A DNA stretch of 64,000 nt from Peterkaempfera bronchialis (GTDB lineage: Bacteria; Actinomycetota; Actinomycetes; Streptomycetales; Streptomycetaceae), in NCBI RefSeq assembly GCF_003258605.2, contig NZ_CP031264.1, positions 3,534,001-3,598,000 of the forward strand, written 5' to 3'. Positions 42,145 to 51,215 of the stretch are shown here, piece by piece. Within the stretch, counting starts at the first letter, position 1, and every line of letters begins with the position of its first letter. The position numbers were made by a program, and so were the translations under genes. Under the pieces are notes generated by a model. That model saw only the letters and a list, made by a program, of their open reading frames with translations. It made no database searches and was not told the origin of the DNA.

Positions 42145-43355
42145 TCGCCTGGCAGATCCTGCGGTTCGCCGTCGGCGGGCTGGCGGCCAACAAGGTGCGC
42201 TCCGCGCTGACCATGCTCGGGGTGCTGATCGGCGTCGCGGCGGTGATCCTGCTGCTGGCGGTGGGCAACGGCTCCTCGGAGGCGGTGAAGAACTCCATCA
42301 CCTCGCTGGGCACCAATGCGCTCACCGTCTCCTCCTCCGGCGGCGGCTTCGGCGCCGCGCGCTCCACCGGCGCCACCAAGGAACTGACCCTCAAGGACGC
42401 CAAGGCGCTGGCCACCTCCGAGGACGCCCCCGACATCAAGTCGGTCGCCCCGGTGGTCACCGGCTCCGGCACGGCCGTCTACGAGGGCACCGAATACACC
42501 GTCAACTCGCTCGTCGGCACCTACCCCGCCTACTTCGAGACCACCAACAGCAAGGTCGCCCAGGGCGACTACTTCTCCAACGACGATGTGCTCAACTCCC
42601 GCAAGGTGGCCGTGATCGGCTCCACCACGGCGGAGGAGCTGTTCGGCACCGCCGACCCGGTGGGCAAGAGCGTGGTCATCGGCGGCACCCCGTTCACCGT
42701 GCGCGGTGTGCTGGCGGAGAAGGGCAGCACCGGCATCAGCGACTCCGACGATGTGGTGATCGCCCCGCTGCCCACCGTGCAGAACGCCTTCACCGGCTTC
42801 GGCGCGCTCAACCAGATCCTGGTCCAGGCGACCTCCGCCGACACCACCACCGCCGCCCAGAGCGAGATCACCCAGGTGCTGATGGGCACCCATGGCATCA
42901 AGGACTCCAGCAACCTGGACTTCCGGGTGAGCAGCCAGGAGTCGCTGCTCTCCGCCCGGCAGAGCACCAGCGAGACCTTCACCGTGCTGCTCGGCGCGGT
43001 GGCCGCCATCTCGCTGCTGGTGGGCGGCATCGGGATCACCAACATCATGCTGGTGACCGTCACCGAGCGGACCCGGGAGATCGGCATCCGCAAGGCGATC
43101 GGTGCGCCCAAGGGCGTGATCCTCGGCCAGTTCCTCGCCGAGTCGACGCTGCTGTCGGTCCTGGGGGCCGCCCTCGGGGTGCTGGTCGGCGTGGTCGGCT
43201 CGCACTTCACCGTGGTCGGCATCAAACCGGTGGTCATCCCGGAGTCCGTGGTCGGCGCCTTCGCCATCGCGGTCGCCATCGGGCTCTTCTTCGGCAGCTA
43301 CCCCGCCAACCGCGCCGCCTCGCTGCGGCCGATCGAGGCCCTGCGTCATGAGTAG
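42141..43355 (+). CDS. MacB-type FtsX-family ABC permease
   Basis: Permease of 404 aa with the MacB layout: one N-terminal helix (ALTMLGVLIGVAAVILLLAV), a large extracytosolic MacB core domain (about 45-270), then three C-terminal helices with the FtsX signature TERTREIGIRKAIGAPKG. It works with the ATPase and adaptor to export peptides, lipids or antibiotics, or to carry mechanical signals. The substrate is unknown. Start GTG 42141 overlaps the upstream stop. Confidence 0.93.
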   Translation: MIAWQILRFAVGGLAANKVRSALTMLGVLIGVAAVILLLAVGNGSSEAVKNSITSLGTNALTVSSSGGGFGAARSTGATKELTLKDAKALATSEDAPDIKSVAPVVTGSGTAVYEGTEYTVNSLVGTYPAYFETTNSKVAQGDYFSNDDVLNSRKVAVIGSTTAEELFGTADPVGKSVVIGGTPFTVRGVLAEKGSTGISDSDDVVIAPLPTVQNAFTGFGALNQILVQATSADTTTAAQSEITQVLMGTHGIKDSSNLDFRVSSQESLLSARQSTSETFTVLLGAVAAISLLVGGIGITNIMLVTVTERTREIGIRKAIGAPKGVILGQFLAESTLLSVLGAALGVLVGVVGSHFTVVGIKPVVIPESVVGAFAIAVAIGLFFGSYPANRAASLRPIEALRHE

Positions 43356-43392
43356 GCAGCGCGCCATGAGCAGGCACAAGGAGATGACAGAC

Positions 43393-44070
43393 ATGGGCGC
43401 ACACCGGGCAGACCTGGTCAAGGCGGAGCCGGCCGAGGTTCCGGAGACGGTGCCGCCGCCCGCCGCCACGCCGGAGGACATCCTGGCCACGCCGCCCGAC
43501 ACCCGCGACATCAGCGCCGAGTTGGCCGCCCCGCCGCGCCGCAGGCTGCCCTGGCTCACCCTCTGCCTGAGCGGCGGCATCGTGGCGGCTGCGGCCTTCT
43601 CCGGCGGCGTCTGGTACGAGCGCGACCACGGCGGCGCGGGGTCCAGGCTGCCCGCCGCCGCATCCGGCTTCGGCCAGCGCGGCACCACCGGCGGGTCGGG
43701 GCAGCAGGGCGCCCGGCAGGGGCAGGAGGGGCTGCCGGGCGGGGCCACGGGCGCCGGGTCCGCCGGCAGCCTGACCACCGGGACCGTGAAGGTGGTCGAC
43801 GGCAGCAACCTCTACCTCACCGATGCGCAGGGCAACACGGTCAAGATCACCACAGGTGGCTCGACCAAGGTGAAGCTCAGCAAGGACGGCAAGGTGTCCG
43901 ACCTCCAGCCCGGCGACACCGTGGTGGTGCAGGGCACCAAGGACGACTCCGGCAATGTCGCCGCGACCCAGGTGACCGAGGGGGGCGCGACCGCCGGGGG
44001 ATTCGGCGGGTTCGGAGGGTTCGGGGGCTTCGGCGGCAACCGGCAGTCCGCCGGGGGCAGCGGCGGCTGA
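43393..44070 (+). CDS. Anchored DUF5666-like protein
   Basis: Protein of 225 aa. A cytosolic N terminus precedes one membrane span (about 53-70), a Gly/Gln-rich linker and a small beta domain (TGTVKVVDGSNLYLTDAQGN to GDTVVVQGTKDDSGNVAATQ) resembling DUF5666 OB-like domains. It ends in FGGFGGFGGFGG repeats. ATG 43393 is chosen because AAGGAG lies nine bases upstream; ATG 43348 would overlap the permease. It is encoded at the end of the exporter operon and probably works at the cell surface with it; the exact role is unknown. Confidence 0.75.
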   Translation: MGAHRADLVKAEPAEVPETVPPPAATPEDILATPPDTRDISAELAAPPRRRLPWLTLCLSGGIVAAAAFSGGVWYERDHGGAGSRLPAAASGFGQRGTTGGSGQQGARQGQEGLPGGATGAGSAGSLTTGTVKVVDGSNLYLTDAQGNTVKITTGGSTKVKLSKDGKVSDLQPGDTVVVQGTKDDSGNVAATQVTEGGATAGGFGGFGGFGGFGGNRQSAGGSGG

Positions 44071-44156
44071 CCGGCCCGCCCTCATCGGGCTCTCATCTTG
44101 GCGCTGTACGGTCCTGGCGCCTGTGTCCACCCGACGGTCCCGGCACGTGAAGGGAC

Positions 44157-44936
44157 ATGCACACCATGGACGGAACGGAACCCTCCGCCGAGGCCAGCCT
44201 GCTGGTCGTCGACGACGAGCCCAACATCCGCGAACTGCTCGCCGCCTCGCTGCGGTTCGCCGGTTTCCGGGTGGCCTCGGCCGCCAGCGGGGAGCAGGCG
44301 CTCGCCGCCGTCGCGGCCGAGCGGCCCGACCTGGTGGTGCTGGATGTGATGCTGCCCGACATGGACGGCTTCGCCGTCGTCCGGCGGCTGCGCGAGGAGT
44401 CCCGCCGCCGACCGTCCGGCTCCGGCCGGGCGGTCGGCGGCGCGGACGCCCGGGACCATCTGCCGGTGCTCTTCCTCACCGCCAAGGACGGCACCGGCGA
44501 CAAGGTGATCGGGCTCTCGGTGGGCGACGACTATGTCACCAAGCCGTTCAGCCTGGAGGAGCTGATCGCCCGCATCCGCGCCATCCTGCGCCGCACCGGC
44601 GGCCGGGCCGACGACGGCCGACTGGTCGTCGCCGACCTGGAACTGGACCCGGTCGGCCACCAGGTGGTGCGCGGCGGCCGGCCGGTCTCCCTGTCGCCCA
44701 CCGAGTTCAAGCTGCTGCACTACCTGATGGCCAACGCGGGCCGGGTGGTCTCCAAGATGCAGATCCTGGACCATGTGTGGGCGTATGACTTCGGCGGCGA
44801 CCTCTCCATCGTCGAGTCCTATATCTCCTATCTGCGGCGCAAGCTCGACCTCGGCGCCGGGGACGCGCCGCGGCTGATCCACACCGTGCGGGGCATCGGC
44901 TATGTGCTGCGCCGCCCGCCGCAGCCCCGGGGCTGA
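44157..44936 (+). CDS. OmpR/PhoB-family response regulator
   Basis: Regulator of 259 aa. The receiver has VVDDEPNIREL, phospho-acceptor Asp in VVLDVMLPDMDGF and Lys in VTKPFSLEEL. The C-terminal winged helix has LSPTEFKLLHYLMANAGRVV and RGIGYVLRRP. Between helix and strand of the receiver sits an extra Arg/Gly-rich loop (SRRRPSGSGRAVGGADARD) of about 15 residues not usual in the family. The start is ATG 44157 or 44166. It is followed by its kinase and lies beside the exporter genes, which it may control. Confidence 0.93.
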   Translation: MHTMDGTEPSAEASLLVVDDEPNIRELLAASLRFAGFRVASAASGEQALAAVAAERPDLVVLDVMLPDMDGFAVVRRLREESRRRPSGSGRAVGGADARDHLPVLFLTAKDGTGDKVIGLSVGDDYVTKPFSLEELIARIRAILRRTGGRADDGRLVVADLELDPVGHQVVRGGRPVSLSPTEFKLLHYLMANAGRVVSKMQILDHVWAYDFGGDLSIVESYISYLRRKLDLGAGDAPRLIHTVRGIGYVLRRPPQPRG

Positions 44937-44942
44937 CCGGCC

Positions 44943-46451
44943 GTGCGTCGCCCCCGGCTGCCGCTGGCGCTGCCGCTGCGGCTGCCGCTGCTGTCGCTGC
45001 GCTCCAGGCTGCTGGCACTGACCCTGGTGCTGGTCGCCGTCGGACTCGTGGTCAGCGACACGGTGGTGGTCGGGACGGTCCGGGTCCAGCTCGTGGACCG
45101 CGTCGACCAGCAGCTGCACCGCTTCGGCGAACCCCTCTCCCGGCGGGTGGCCGAGCCCGTCCCGCAGACGCCCGCCGGGTGGCCGCCGGTCCGGGCCGCC
45201 GCGCGGCTGCCCAGCCAGTACGCGGTGCAGTTCCTGCGGGTCGACGGCACCGCCGAGCAGACCCTGCGGCAGCCGGTGGCCGAGGGCGACCCCGGACCCC
45301 GGCTGCCGGCCCTCACCGCGCGTACCCTCGCCGACCGGCTGGGCACCGCCTTCGACGTCCCCGGCGAGCAGGGCTCCGGCCGCTGGCGGGCGCTGCTGCT
45401 GCCGGTACGGGACGGCTCCCCCGGCGCCCCGGCGGCGGTGGTGGTCGCCGCCCCGCTGGCCGAGGTGGACGCGACGGCGGGCAAGTTGACCACCGCCTTC
45501 CTGCTGATCGGCGGCTCGGTGCTGCTGCTGATCGCGGTCGCGGGCTGGTTCGCGGTACGGGCGGGGCTGCGGCCGCTGCGCCGGATCGAGCAGGACGCGG
45601 CACTGATCGCCGCCGGTGACCTCGCCCGCCGGATGCCGCAGGCGTCGCCGCGTACCGAGGTCGGCCGACTCTCCGCCGCGCTCAACGGCATGCTCACCCA
45701 GATCGAGGCGGCCTTCGCGGCGCGCGCCGAGTCGGAGGCGCGGATGCGGCGCTTTGTCGCCGACGCCTCCCATGAGCTGCGCACCCCGCTGGCCGGGATC
45801 CGCGGCTTCGCCGAGCTGTACCGGATGGGCGCGCTCTCCACCGAGTCCGAGGTGCAGCGGACCATGGCGCGGATCGAGAGCGAGGCGGTCCGGATGGGCG
45901 GCCTGGTCGAGGACCTGCTGACGCTCGCCCGGCTGGATGAGCAGCGCCCGCTGGAGCGCGCCCCCATGGATCTGCGCAGCCTGGCCGCCGACGCGCTGCA
46001 CGACCTCACCGCGCTGGACCCGGACCGCACGGTGTCGCTCACCGGGCCGGGCGGCGACGGCGCCCCGGGTCCGGCGGTGGTGCTGGGCGACGAGGCGCGG
46101 CTGCGCCAGGTGGTGGCCAACCTGGTGGGCAATGCGGTGGCGCATACGCCCGCCGGTACGCCGGTGCGGATCGGGGTGGGCACGGTGGACGGCGGGGGAG
46201 TGCTGGAGGTGGCGGATCGCGGGCCGGGCCTGACGGACGAGCAGGCGGCCCGGGTCTTCGAGCGCTTCTACCGGGTGGACGCCTCCCGCAGTCGGCAGCG
46301 GGGCGGCGGCGCGGGGTTGGGGCTGGCCATCGCCGGTGCGCTGGTGGCGGCGCACGGGGGGCGGGTGGAGCTGGTCACCGCTCCGGGGGCGGGGGCCCTC
46401 TTCCGGGTCCGCATCCCGGCGGCGGAGGGCCGTTCGGCCCTGCCCGGGTAG
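44943..46451 (+). CDS. HAMP-containing sensor histidine kinase
   Basis: Kinase of 502 aa. Two membrane helices (about 20-45 and 180-205) flank an extracytosolic sensor region of about 135 residues; a HAMP domain follows. The phospho-His lies in FVADASHELRTPLAGIRGF, the N box in LVGNAVAHTPAG, and G boxes in VADRGPGLTDEQ and GGGAGLGLAIAGALV. GTG 44943 follows the regulator stop by six bases. Together they form a two-component system of the TcrY/CseC-like type next to a MacAB-like pump; cell-envelope stress sensing is inferred. Confidence 0.93.
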   Translation: MRRPRLPLALPLRLPLLSLRSRLLALTLVLVAVGLVVSDTVVVGTVRVQLVDRVDQQLHRFGEPLSRRVAEPVPQTPAGWPPVRAAARLPSQYAVQFLRVDGTAEQTLRQPVAEGDPGPRLPALTARTLADRLGTAFDVPGEQGSGRWRALLLPVRDGSPGAPAAVVVAAPLAEVDATAGKLTTAFLLIGGSVLLLIAVAGWFAVRAGLRPLRRIEQDAALIAAGDLARRMPQASPRTEVGRLSAALNGMLTQIEAAFAARAESEARMRRFVADASHELRTPLAGIRGFAELYRMGALSTESEVQRTMARIESEAVRMGGLVEDLLTLARLDEQRPLERAPMDLRSLAADALHDLTALDPDRTVSLTGPGGDGAPGPAVVLGDEARLRQVVANLVGNAVAHTPAGTPVRIGVGTVDGGGVLEVADRGPGLTDEQAARVFERFYRVDASRSRQRGGGAGLGLAIAGALVAAHGGRVELVTAPGAGALFRVRIPAAEGRSALPG

Positions 46452-46537
46452 GGCCGGAAGGGCCCCTTCGGCGCCGGGTGACCGACCTCACGCCCTCCAA
46501 GGCGGCTTCCCGGCAGAGTCCGGTCACTCATATGGGT

Positions 46538-46543
46538 CATAAT
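46538..46543 (+). promoter_or_regulatory. -10 element of the cyd promoter
   Basis: CATAAT lies about 65 bases upstream of cydA and 9 bases before the Rex operator. The start point would fall at about 46550, placing the operator just downstream of it. Confidence 0.5.
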
Positions 46544-46552
46544 TCCGGTGTG

Positions 46553-46578
46553 CTTGTGAACGTGTTCACGTTCACAAG
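46553..46578. promoter_or_regulatory. Rex operator (ROP), extended 26-bp palindrome
   Basis: CTTGTGAACGTG (46553-46564) is mirrored exactly by CACGTTCACAAG (46567-46578) around TT. The left part reads TGTGAACGTGTTCACG, matching the published S. coelicolor Rex consensus TGTGAACNNNTTCACA at 15 of 16 positions. Rex represses cydABCD there when NADH/NAD+ is low. The site lies 31 bases before the cydA GTG. Confidence 0.88.
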
Positions 46579-46608
46579 CGGACAAGGCTCGGCAGGTAGG
46601 AGTGACCC

Positions 46609-48174
46609 GTGGACCTAGCGCTGGCTCCCGAGACGATCGCCCGGTGGCAGTTCGGCGTCACCACCGTCTACCACTTTCTCTTCGTCCCCCTCACGATCAG
46701 TCTGGCCGCCATCACCGCAGGTCTGGAGACCGCGTGGGTGCGCACCGGCAAGGAGAAGTACTTCCACGCCACCAGGTTCTGGGGGAAGCTCTTCCTGATC
46801 AACATCGCGATGGGCGTGGTCACCGGCATCGTGCAGGAGTTCCAGTTCGGTATGAACTGGTCGGACTACTCCCGCTTCGTCGGTGATGTCTTCGGCGCCC
46901 CGCTGGCGATGGAGGCGCTGATCGCCTTCTTCTTCGAGTCCACCTTCATCGGGCTGTGGATCTTCGGCTGGGACCGGCTGCCCAAGAAGCTGCACTGCGC
47001 CACCATCTGGATGGTCGCCCTCGGCACCGTGCTGTCCGCGTACTTCATCCTCGCCGCCAACTCCTGGATGCAGCACCCCGTCGGGTACCGGATCGACCCG
47101 GCCACCGGCAAGGCGCAGCTCACCGACATCGGCGCGGTGCTCTTCCAGAACACCGCCCTGGCCCAGTTCGCCCACACCCTCACGGCGGCCTTCCTCACCG
47201 GCGGCGCCTTTGTGGTCGGTATCGCCTCCTTCCACCTCTGGCGCACCAAGCGCAGGCAGGGCGCGGGCAAGCCGGTCGACTCCAGGACGACGCTGGCGAT
47301 GCGCACCTCGCTGCGGGTCGGCCTGGTCGTCGCGGTGGTCGCCGGGCTGGGCACCGCGCTCAGCGGCGACACCCTGGGCAAGGTGATGTTCGAGCAGCAG
47401 CCGATGAAGATGGCCTCCGCCGAGGCGCTGTGGGACAGCCAGGCGCCCGCCCCGTTCTCGGTCTTCGCGGTCGGCGACGTGGCCAAGGGCCACAACACGG
47501 TGGCGGTGGAGATCCCCGGACTGCTCTCCTTCCTGGCGCACAGCGACTTCCGCTCCGAGGTGCCCGGCATCAACAACCTGGCCGCCGCCGAGGCCGCCCG
47601 GTACGGCGGGGACGCCCAGGACTACCTGCCCAATGTGCCGGTCACCTACTGGGGCTTCCGCTGGATGATCGGGTTCGGCATGACCTCGTTCGCCTGTGCG
47701 CTGGCCGGGCTCTGGCTCACCCGCAGCCGCCGCTGGGTGGCCCCGGAGATGCGCACCGCCCCCGACGAGGTGCCCCGCCTGATGCTCACCCGCACCCGGG
47801 AGCTGGGCCCGTTCCTCACCCGGTGGGGCTGGCGGATCGGCATCCTCACCATGGGCTTCCCGCTGATCGCCAACTCCTGGGGGTGGATCTTCACCGAGAT
47901 GGGCCGTCAGCCCTGGGTGGTCTTCGGCCTGATGCGCACCGCCGACGCGGTCTCCCCCGGGGTCTCCACCGCCGAGCAGCTCACCACCCTGATCGGCTTC
48001 ACCCTGCTCTATGCCGCGCTGGCCGTGGTCGAGGTGAAGCTGCTGGTGAAGTACGCCAAGGCCGGACCGGTCAGCTCCGAGCGACCGCCGGAGAAGGACC
48101 CCACCCTGCGCGGCCCCTCGGGCGGCGACGGCGCCGCCGAAGACGCCGACAAGCCCCTCGCCTTCGCCTACTGA
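46609..48174 (+). CDS. cydA: Cytochrome bd oxidase subunit I
   Basis: Membrane subunit of 521 aa that holds haems b558, b595 and d. The N terminus contains FGVTTVYHFLFVPLTISLA with the haem-ligand His (equivalent to E. coli His19), and GFRWMIGFGM and WGWIFTEMGRQPW are conserved. Its length fits the short Q-loop actinobacterial type. GTG 46609 has AGGAG six bases upstream. First gene of cydA-cydB-cydDC; it oxidises menaquinol and reduces O2 with high affinity. A Rex operator controls it. Confidence 0.96.
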   Translation: MDLALAPETIARWQFGVTTVYHFLFVPLTISLAAITAGLETAWVRTGKEKYFHATRFWGKLFLINIAMGVVTGIVQEFQFGMNWSDYSRFVGDVFGAPLAMEALIAFFFESTFIGLWIFGWDRLPKKLHCATIWMVALGTVLSAYFILAANSWMQHPVGYRIDPATGKAQLTDIGAVLFQNTALAQFAHTLTAAFLTGGAFVVGIASFHLWRTKRRQGAGKPVDSRTTLAMRTSLRVGLVVAVVAGLGTALSGDTLGKVMFEQQPMKMASAEALWDSQAPAPFSVFAVGDVAKGHNTVAVEIPGLLSFLAHSDFRSEVPGINNLAAAEAARYGGDAQDYLPNVPVTYWGFRWMIGFGMTSFACALAGLWLTRSRRWVAPEMRTAPDEVPRLMLTRTRELGPFLTRWGWRIGILTMGFPLIANSWGWIFTEMGRQPWVVFGLMRTADAVSPGVSTAEQLTTLIGFTLLYAALAVVEVKLLVKYAKAGPVSSERPPEKDPTLRGPSGGDGAAEDADKPLAFAY

Positions 48175-48207
48175 CGGCCCGTCGCAGGAATCAGGAGACA
48201 GCGGACC

Positions 48208-49284
48208 ATGCACCTCCACGACGTCTGGTTCATCCTCATCGCCGTCCTGTGGATCGGCTACTTCTTCCTCGAAGGGTTCGACTTCGGGATCGGCGTCCTC
48301 ACCAGGCTGCTGGCGCGTGACGAGCGCGAGCGCCGGGTGCTCATCAACACCATCGGCCCGGTCTGGGACGGCAACGAGGTGTGGCTGCTCACCGCCGGCG
48401 GTGCCACCTTCGCCGCCTTCCCGGACTGGTACGCCACCCTCTTCTCCGGCTTCTACCTGCCGCTCTTCGCCATCCTGGTCTGCCTGATCATCCGGGGCGT
48501 GGCCTTCGAGTACCGTGCCAAGCGCGACGACGAGCGGTGGAAGCGGGCCTGGGAGCAGGCCATCTTCTGGACCTCGCTGCTGCCCGCCTTCCTCTGGGGC
48601 GTGGCCTTCGCCAACATCGTGCACGGCGTCGACATCGACCGCGACAAGGAGTACGTCGGCGGCGTCCTCGACCTGCTGAACCCGCACGCCCTGCTCGGCG
48701 GACTGCTGACGCTGACGCTCTTCACCTTCCACGGGGCCGTCTTCGCCGCCCTGAAGACCCTCGGCGACATCCGGCAGCGGGCCCGCGCCCTCGCCCAGCG
48801 GCTCGGCCTGGCCACCGCCGTGCTCGCCGCCGCGTTCCTCGGCTGGACCCAGGCCGACACCGGCAACGTCCGCAGCCTGGTCGCCCTGGTGGTGGCCGTC
48901 GCCGCGCTGCTCGGCGCACTGGCCCTCAACCGGGCGGGCCGCGAGGGCTGGGCGTTCATCTGCTCCGGCGCCGTGGTGGTGGCCGCCGTGGCCATGCTCT
49001 TCCTGGCGCTCTACCCGGACGTGATGCCCTCCACCCTGGACCCGGCCTGGAGCCTCACCGTCTCCAACGCCGCCTCCTCCGCGTACACCCTGAAGATCAT
49101 GACCTGGGTGGCCGCGATCTTCACCCCGCTGGTGCTGCTCTACCAGAGCTGGACGTACTGGGTGTTCCGGAAGCGGATCGGCGTCCAGCACATCCCCGCC
49201 CCTGCCCACGCCCCTGCCCCAGTCGACCACGAGCCTGCCCCCGTCGACCCCGAAACCGCCCCGGCCCCGGCCGACCAGCCGTGA
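48208..49284 (+). CDS. cydB: Cytochrome bd oxidase subunit II
   Basis: Membrane subunit of 358 aa with about nine helices. Family motifs are FFLEGFDFGIGVL near the N terminus and NTIGPVWDGNEVWLL. The C terminus is extended by Pro/Ala-rich residues (APAHAPAPVDHEPAP). CAGGAGA precedes the ATG. Its stop overlaps the GTG of cydDC, so the operon is translationally coupled. Confidence 0.95.
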   Translation: MHLHDVWFILIAVLWIGYFFLEGFDFGIGVLTRLLARDERERRVLINTIGPVWDGNEVWLLTAGGATFAAFPDWYATLFSGFYLPLFAILVCLIIRGVAFEYRAKRDDERWKRAWEQAIFWTSLLPAFLWGVAFANIVHGVDIDRDKEYVGGVLDLLNPHALLGGLLTLTLFTFHGAVFAALKTLGDIRQRARALAQRLGLATAVLAAAFLGWTQADTGNVRSLVALVVAVAALLGALALNRAGREGWAFICSGAVVVAAVAMLFLALYPDVMPSTLDPAWSLTVSNAASSAYTLKIMTWVAAIFTPLVLLYQSWTYWVFRKRIGVQHIPAPAHAPAPVDHEPAPVDPETAPAPADQP

Positions 49285-51215
49285 AGCCCGTCGACCCCCG
49301 GTTGCTCCGGTACGCCCGCGCCACCCGCGCCTTCCTCGCCTCCTCCGTGCTGCTCGGCGCGGTGGGCGCGGGCCTGGTGATCGCCCAGGCCGGACTGATC
49401 GCCGAGATCGTGGTCCGCGCCTTCCAGCAGCACGCCGGACCCGGCGACCTGCGCACCCCCCTGCTGCTGCTCGCCGCCACCGCCGCCGGACGGGCCGCCG
49501 TCGCCTGGCTCACCGAGCTGGCCGCGCACCGGGCCTGCGCCTCCGTCAAGTCCGAACTGCGGCTGAAGCTGCTCGACCACGCCACCCGGCTCGACCCGGC
49601 CGGCCGCTCCGGCACCCGGCGCACCGGCGAGCTGACCGCCCTGGCCACCCGGGGCGTGGACGCCCTGGACGACTACTTCTCCCGCTACCTCCCGCAACTG
49701 GCGCTCGCCGTCGTCGTCCCCGCCCTGGTGCTGCTGCGCATCCTCGGCGCCGACTGGATGTCCGCCGCCCTGATCGCGGGCACCCTGCCCCTGATCCCCC
49801 TTTTTATGGTGCTGATCGGCCTTGCCACACAGAGCCGGATGGACCGCCAGTGGCAGACCCTCGCCCGGCTCTCCCACCACTTCCTGGACGTCGTCGCCGG
49901 TCTGCCCACCCTCAAGGTCTTCGGCCGCGCCAAGGCGCAGGCCAAGGCCATCGCCGAGGTCACCGACGACTACCGCCGGGCCACCATGCGCACCCTGCGG
50001 ATCGCCTTCATCTCCTCCTTCGCGCTGGAACTGCTCTCCACCCTCTCCGTCGCCCTGGTCGCCGTCTCCATCGGCTTCCGCCTGGTCGACGGCTCGCTGG
50101 ACCTGGAGACCGGCCTGCTGGTGCTGATCCTCGCGCCGGAGGCATACCTCCCCATCCGCCAGGTCGGCACCCACTACCACGCCAGCGTCGAGGGCCTGAC
50201 CGCCGCCGGTCAGGTCTTCGCCGTACTGGAGACCCCCCTCCCCCCGGCCGGACGCACCCCCGCGCCCGACCTCGCCGGGGCGGCCGTCACCGCCACCGGA
50301 CTCACCGTCACCCACCCCGGACGCCGCATCCCGGCACTGCGCGGCGCCGACCTCTCCCTCGCCCCCGGCGAGACCCTCGCGCTCACCGGGCCCAGCGGCG
50401 CCGGCAAGTCCACCCTGCTCTCCGTGCTGCTCGGCTTCACCCGCCCCGACTCCGGCACCGTCCACATCACCGCCGCCGACGGCACCCGCCATGACCTCGC
50501 CGACCTCGACCCCGCCGACTGGCGGCGGCAGATCGCCTGGGTCCCCCAGCATCCGTACCTGTTCGCCGGCACCGTGGCCGACAACGTCCGCCTCGGCCGC
50601 CCCGAGGCCACCGACGCCGACGTCCGCTCCGCCCTGCACGCCGCCCACGCCCTCAACTTCACCGACAGGCTGCCACACGGCACTGACACCGCCCTCGGCG
50701 AAGGCGGCGCCGGCCTCTCCGCCGGGCAGCTCCGGCGGATCGCCCTGGCCCGCGCCTTCCTCGCCACCGACCGCCCGCTGGTGCTGCTGGACGAGCCCAC
50801 CGCGAGCCTGGACGGGGAGAGCGAGGCCGCCGTCGTGGACGCCGTCCGCGCCCTGGCCGCCGACCCGCGCCGCACCGTCCTGCTGGTCGCCCACCGTCCC
50901 GCGCTGCTGGCCGCCGCCGACCGCCAAGTCCGGCTGCCCGCCCCGGACACAGCGGACTCGGCCGACCCGGCCGACCCGGGCACGCCCTCCACGCCCCCGG
51001 CCACTCCCGGCAGCCCGCCGCCGCTACCACCGCCGGAACCCCCGACCCCCAGACCCCCGCCCCGGGCGCCGGGCAGGCGGGCCGCTCCTCGCTGCGCCGC
51101 ATCACCACCCTGGCCCGCGCCGCCACCCCCCGGGGCCGCCTCGCGCTGGCCGCGCTGCTCGGCAGCCTCGCCCTCGGCAGCGCCGTCGCCCTGCTGGCCA
51201 CCTCCGGGTGGCTGA
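49281..51215 (+). CDS. cydD: CydD half of a fused CydDC exporter (ends by frameshift)
   Basis: ABC half of 644 codons: a six-helix membrane domain (LDPAGRSGTRRTGELTALAT) then an ATPase with Walker A GPSGAGKST, signature LSAGQLRRIALARA and Walker B LVLLDEPTASLDG. CydDC exports cysteine and glutathione, needed to assemble cytochrome bd. In Streptomyces the two halves are normally one fused protein. Here the frame runs into an out-of-frame Pro/Arg tail after about 51012 and stops at 51215, while the CydC half continues in another frame. One additional C at about 51014-51016 would join them as GSPAAATTAGTPD. GTG 49281 overlaps the cydB stop. Confidence 0.88.
   Translation: MKPVDPRLLRYARATRAFLASSVLLGAVGAGLVIAQAGLIAEIVVRAFQQHAGPGDLRTPLLLLAATAAGRAAVAWLTELAAHRACASVKSELRLKLLDHATRLDPAGRSGTRRTGELTALATRGVDALDDYFSRYLPQLALAVVVPALVLLRILGADWMSAALIAGTLPLIPLFMVLIGLATQSRMDRQWQTLARLSHHFLDVVAGLPTLKVFGRAKAQAKAIAEVTDDYRRATMRTLRIAFISSFALELLSTLSVALVAVSIGFRLVDGSLDLETGLLVLILAPEAYLPIRQVGTHYHASVEGLTAAGQVFAVLETPLPPAGRTPAPDLAGAAVTATGLTVTHPGRRIPALRGADLSLAPGETLALTGPSGAGKSTLLSVLLGFTRPDSGTVHITAADGTRHDLADLDPADWRRQIAWVPQHPYLFAGTVADNVRLGRPEATDADVRSALHAAHALNFTDRLPHGTDTALGEGGAGLSAGQLRRIALARAFLATDRPLVLLDEPTASLDGESEAAVVDAVRALAADPRRTVLLVAHRPALLAAADRQVRLPAPDTADSADPADPGTPSTPPATPGSPPPLPPPEPPTPRPPPRAPGRRAAPRCAASPPWPAPPPPGAASRWPRCSAASPSAAPSPCWPPPGG

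Noticed and set aside
44140-44160. CACGTGAA as a second parS half-site
   Set aside because: Only one half matches; there is no GTTTCACGTGAAAC palindrome.
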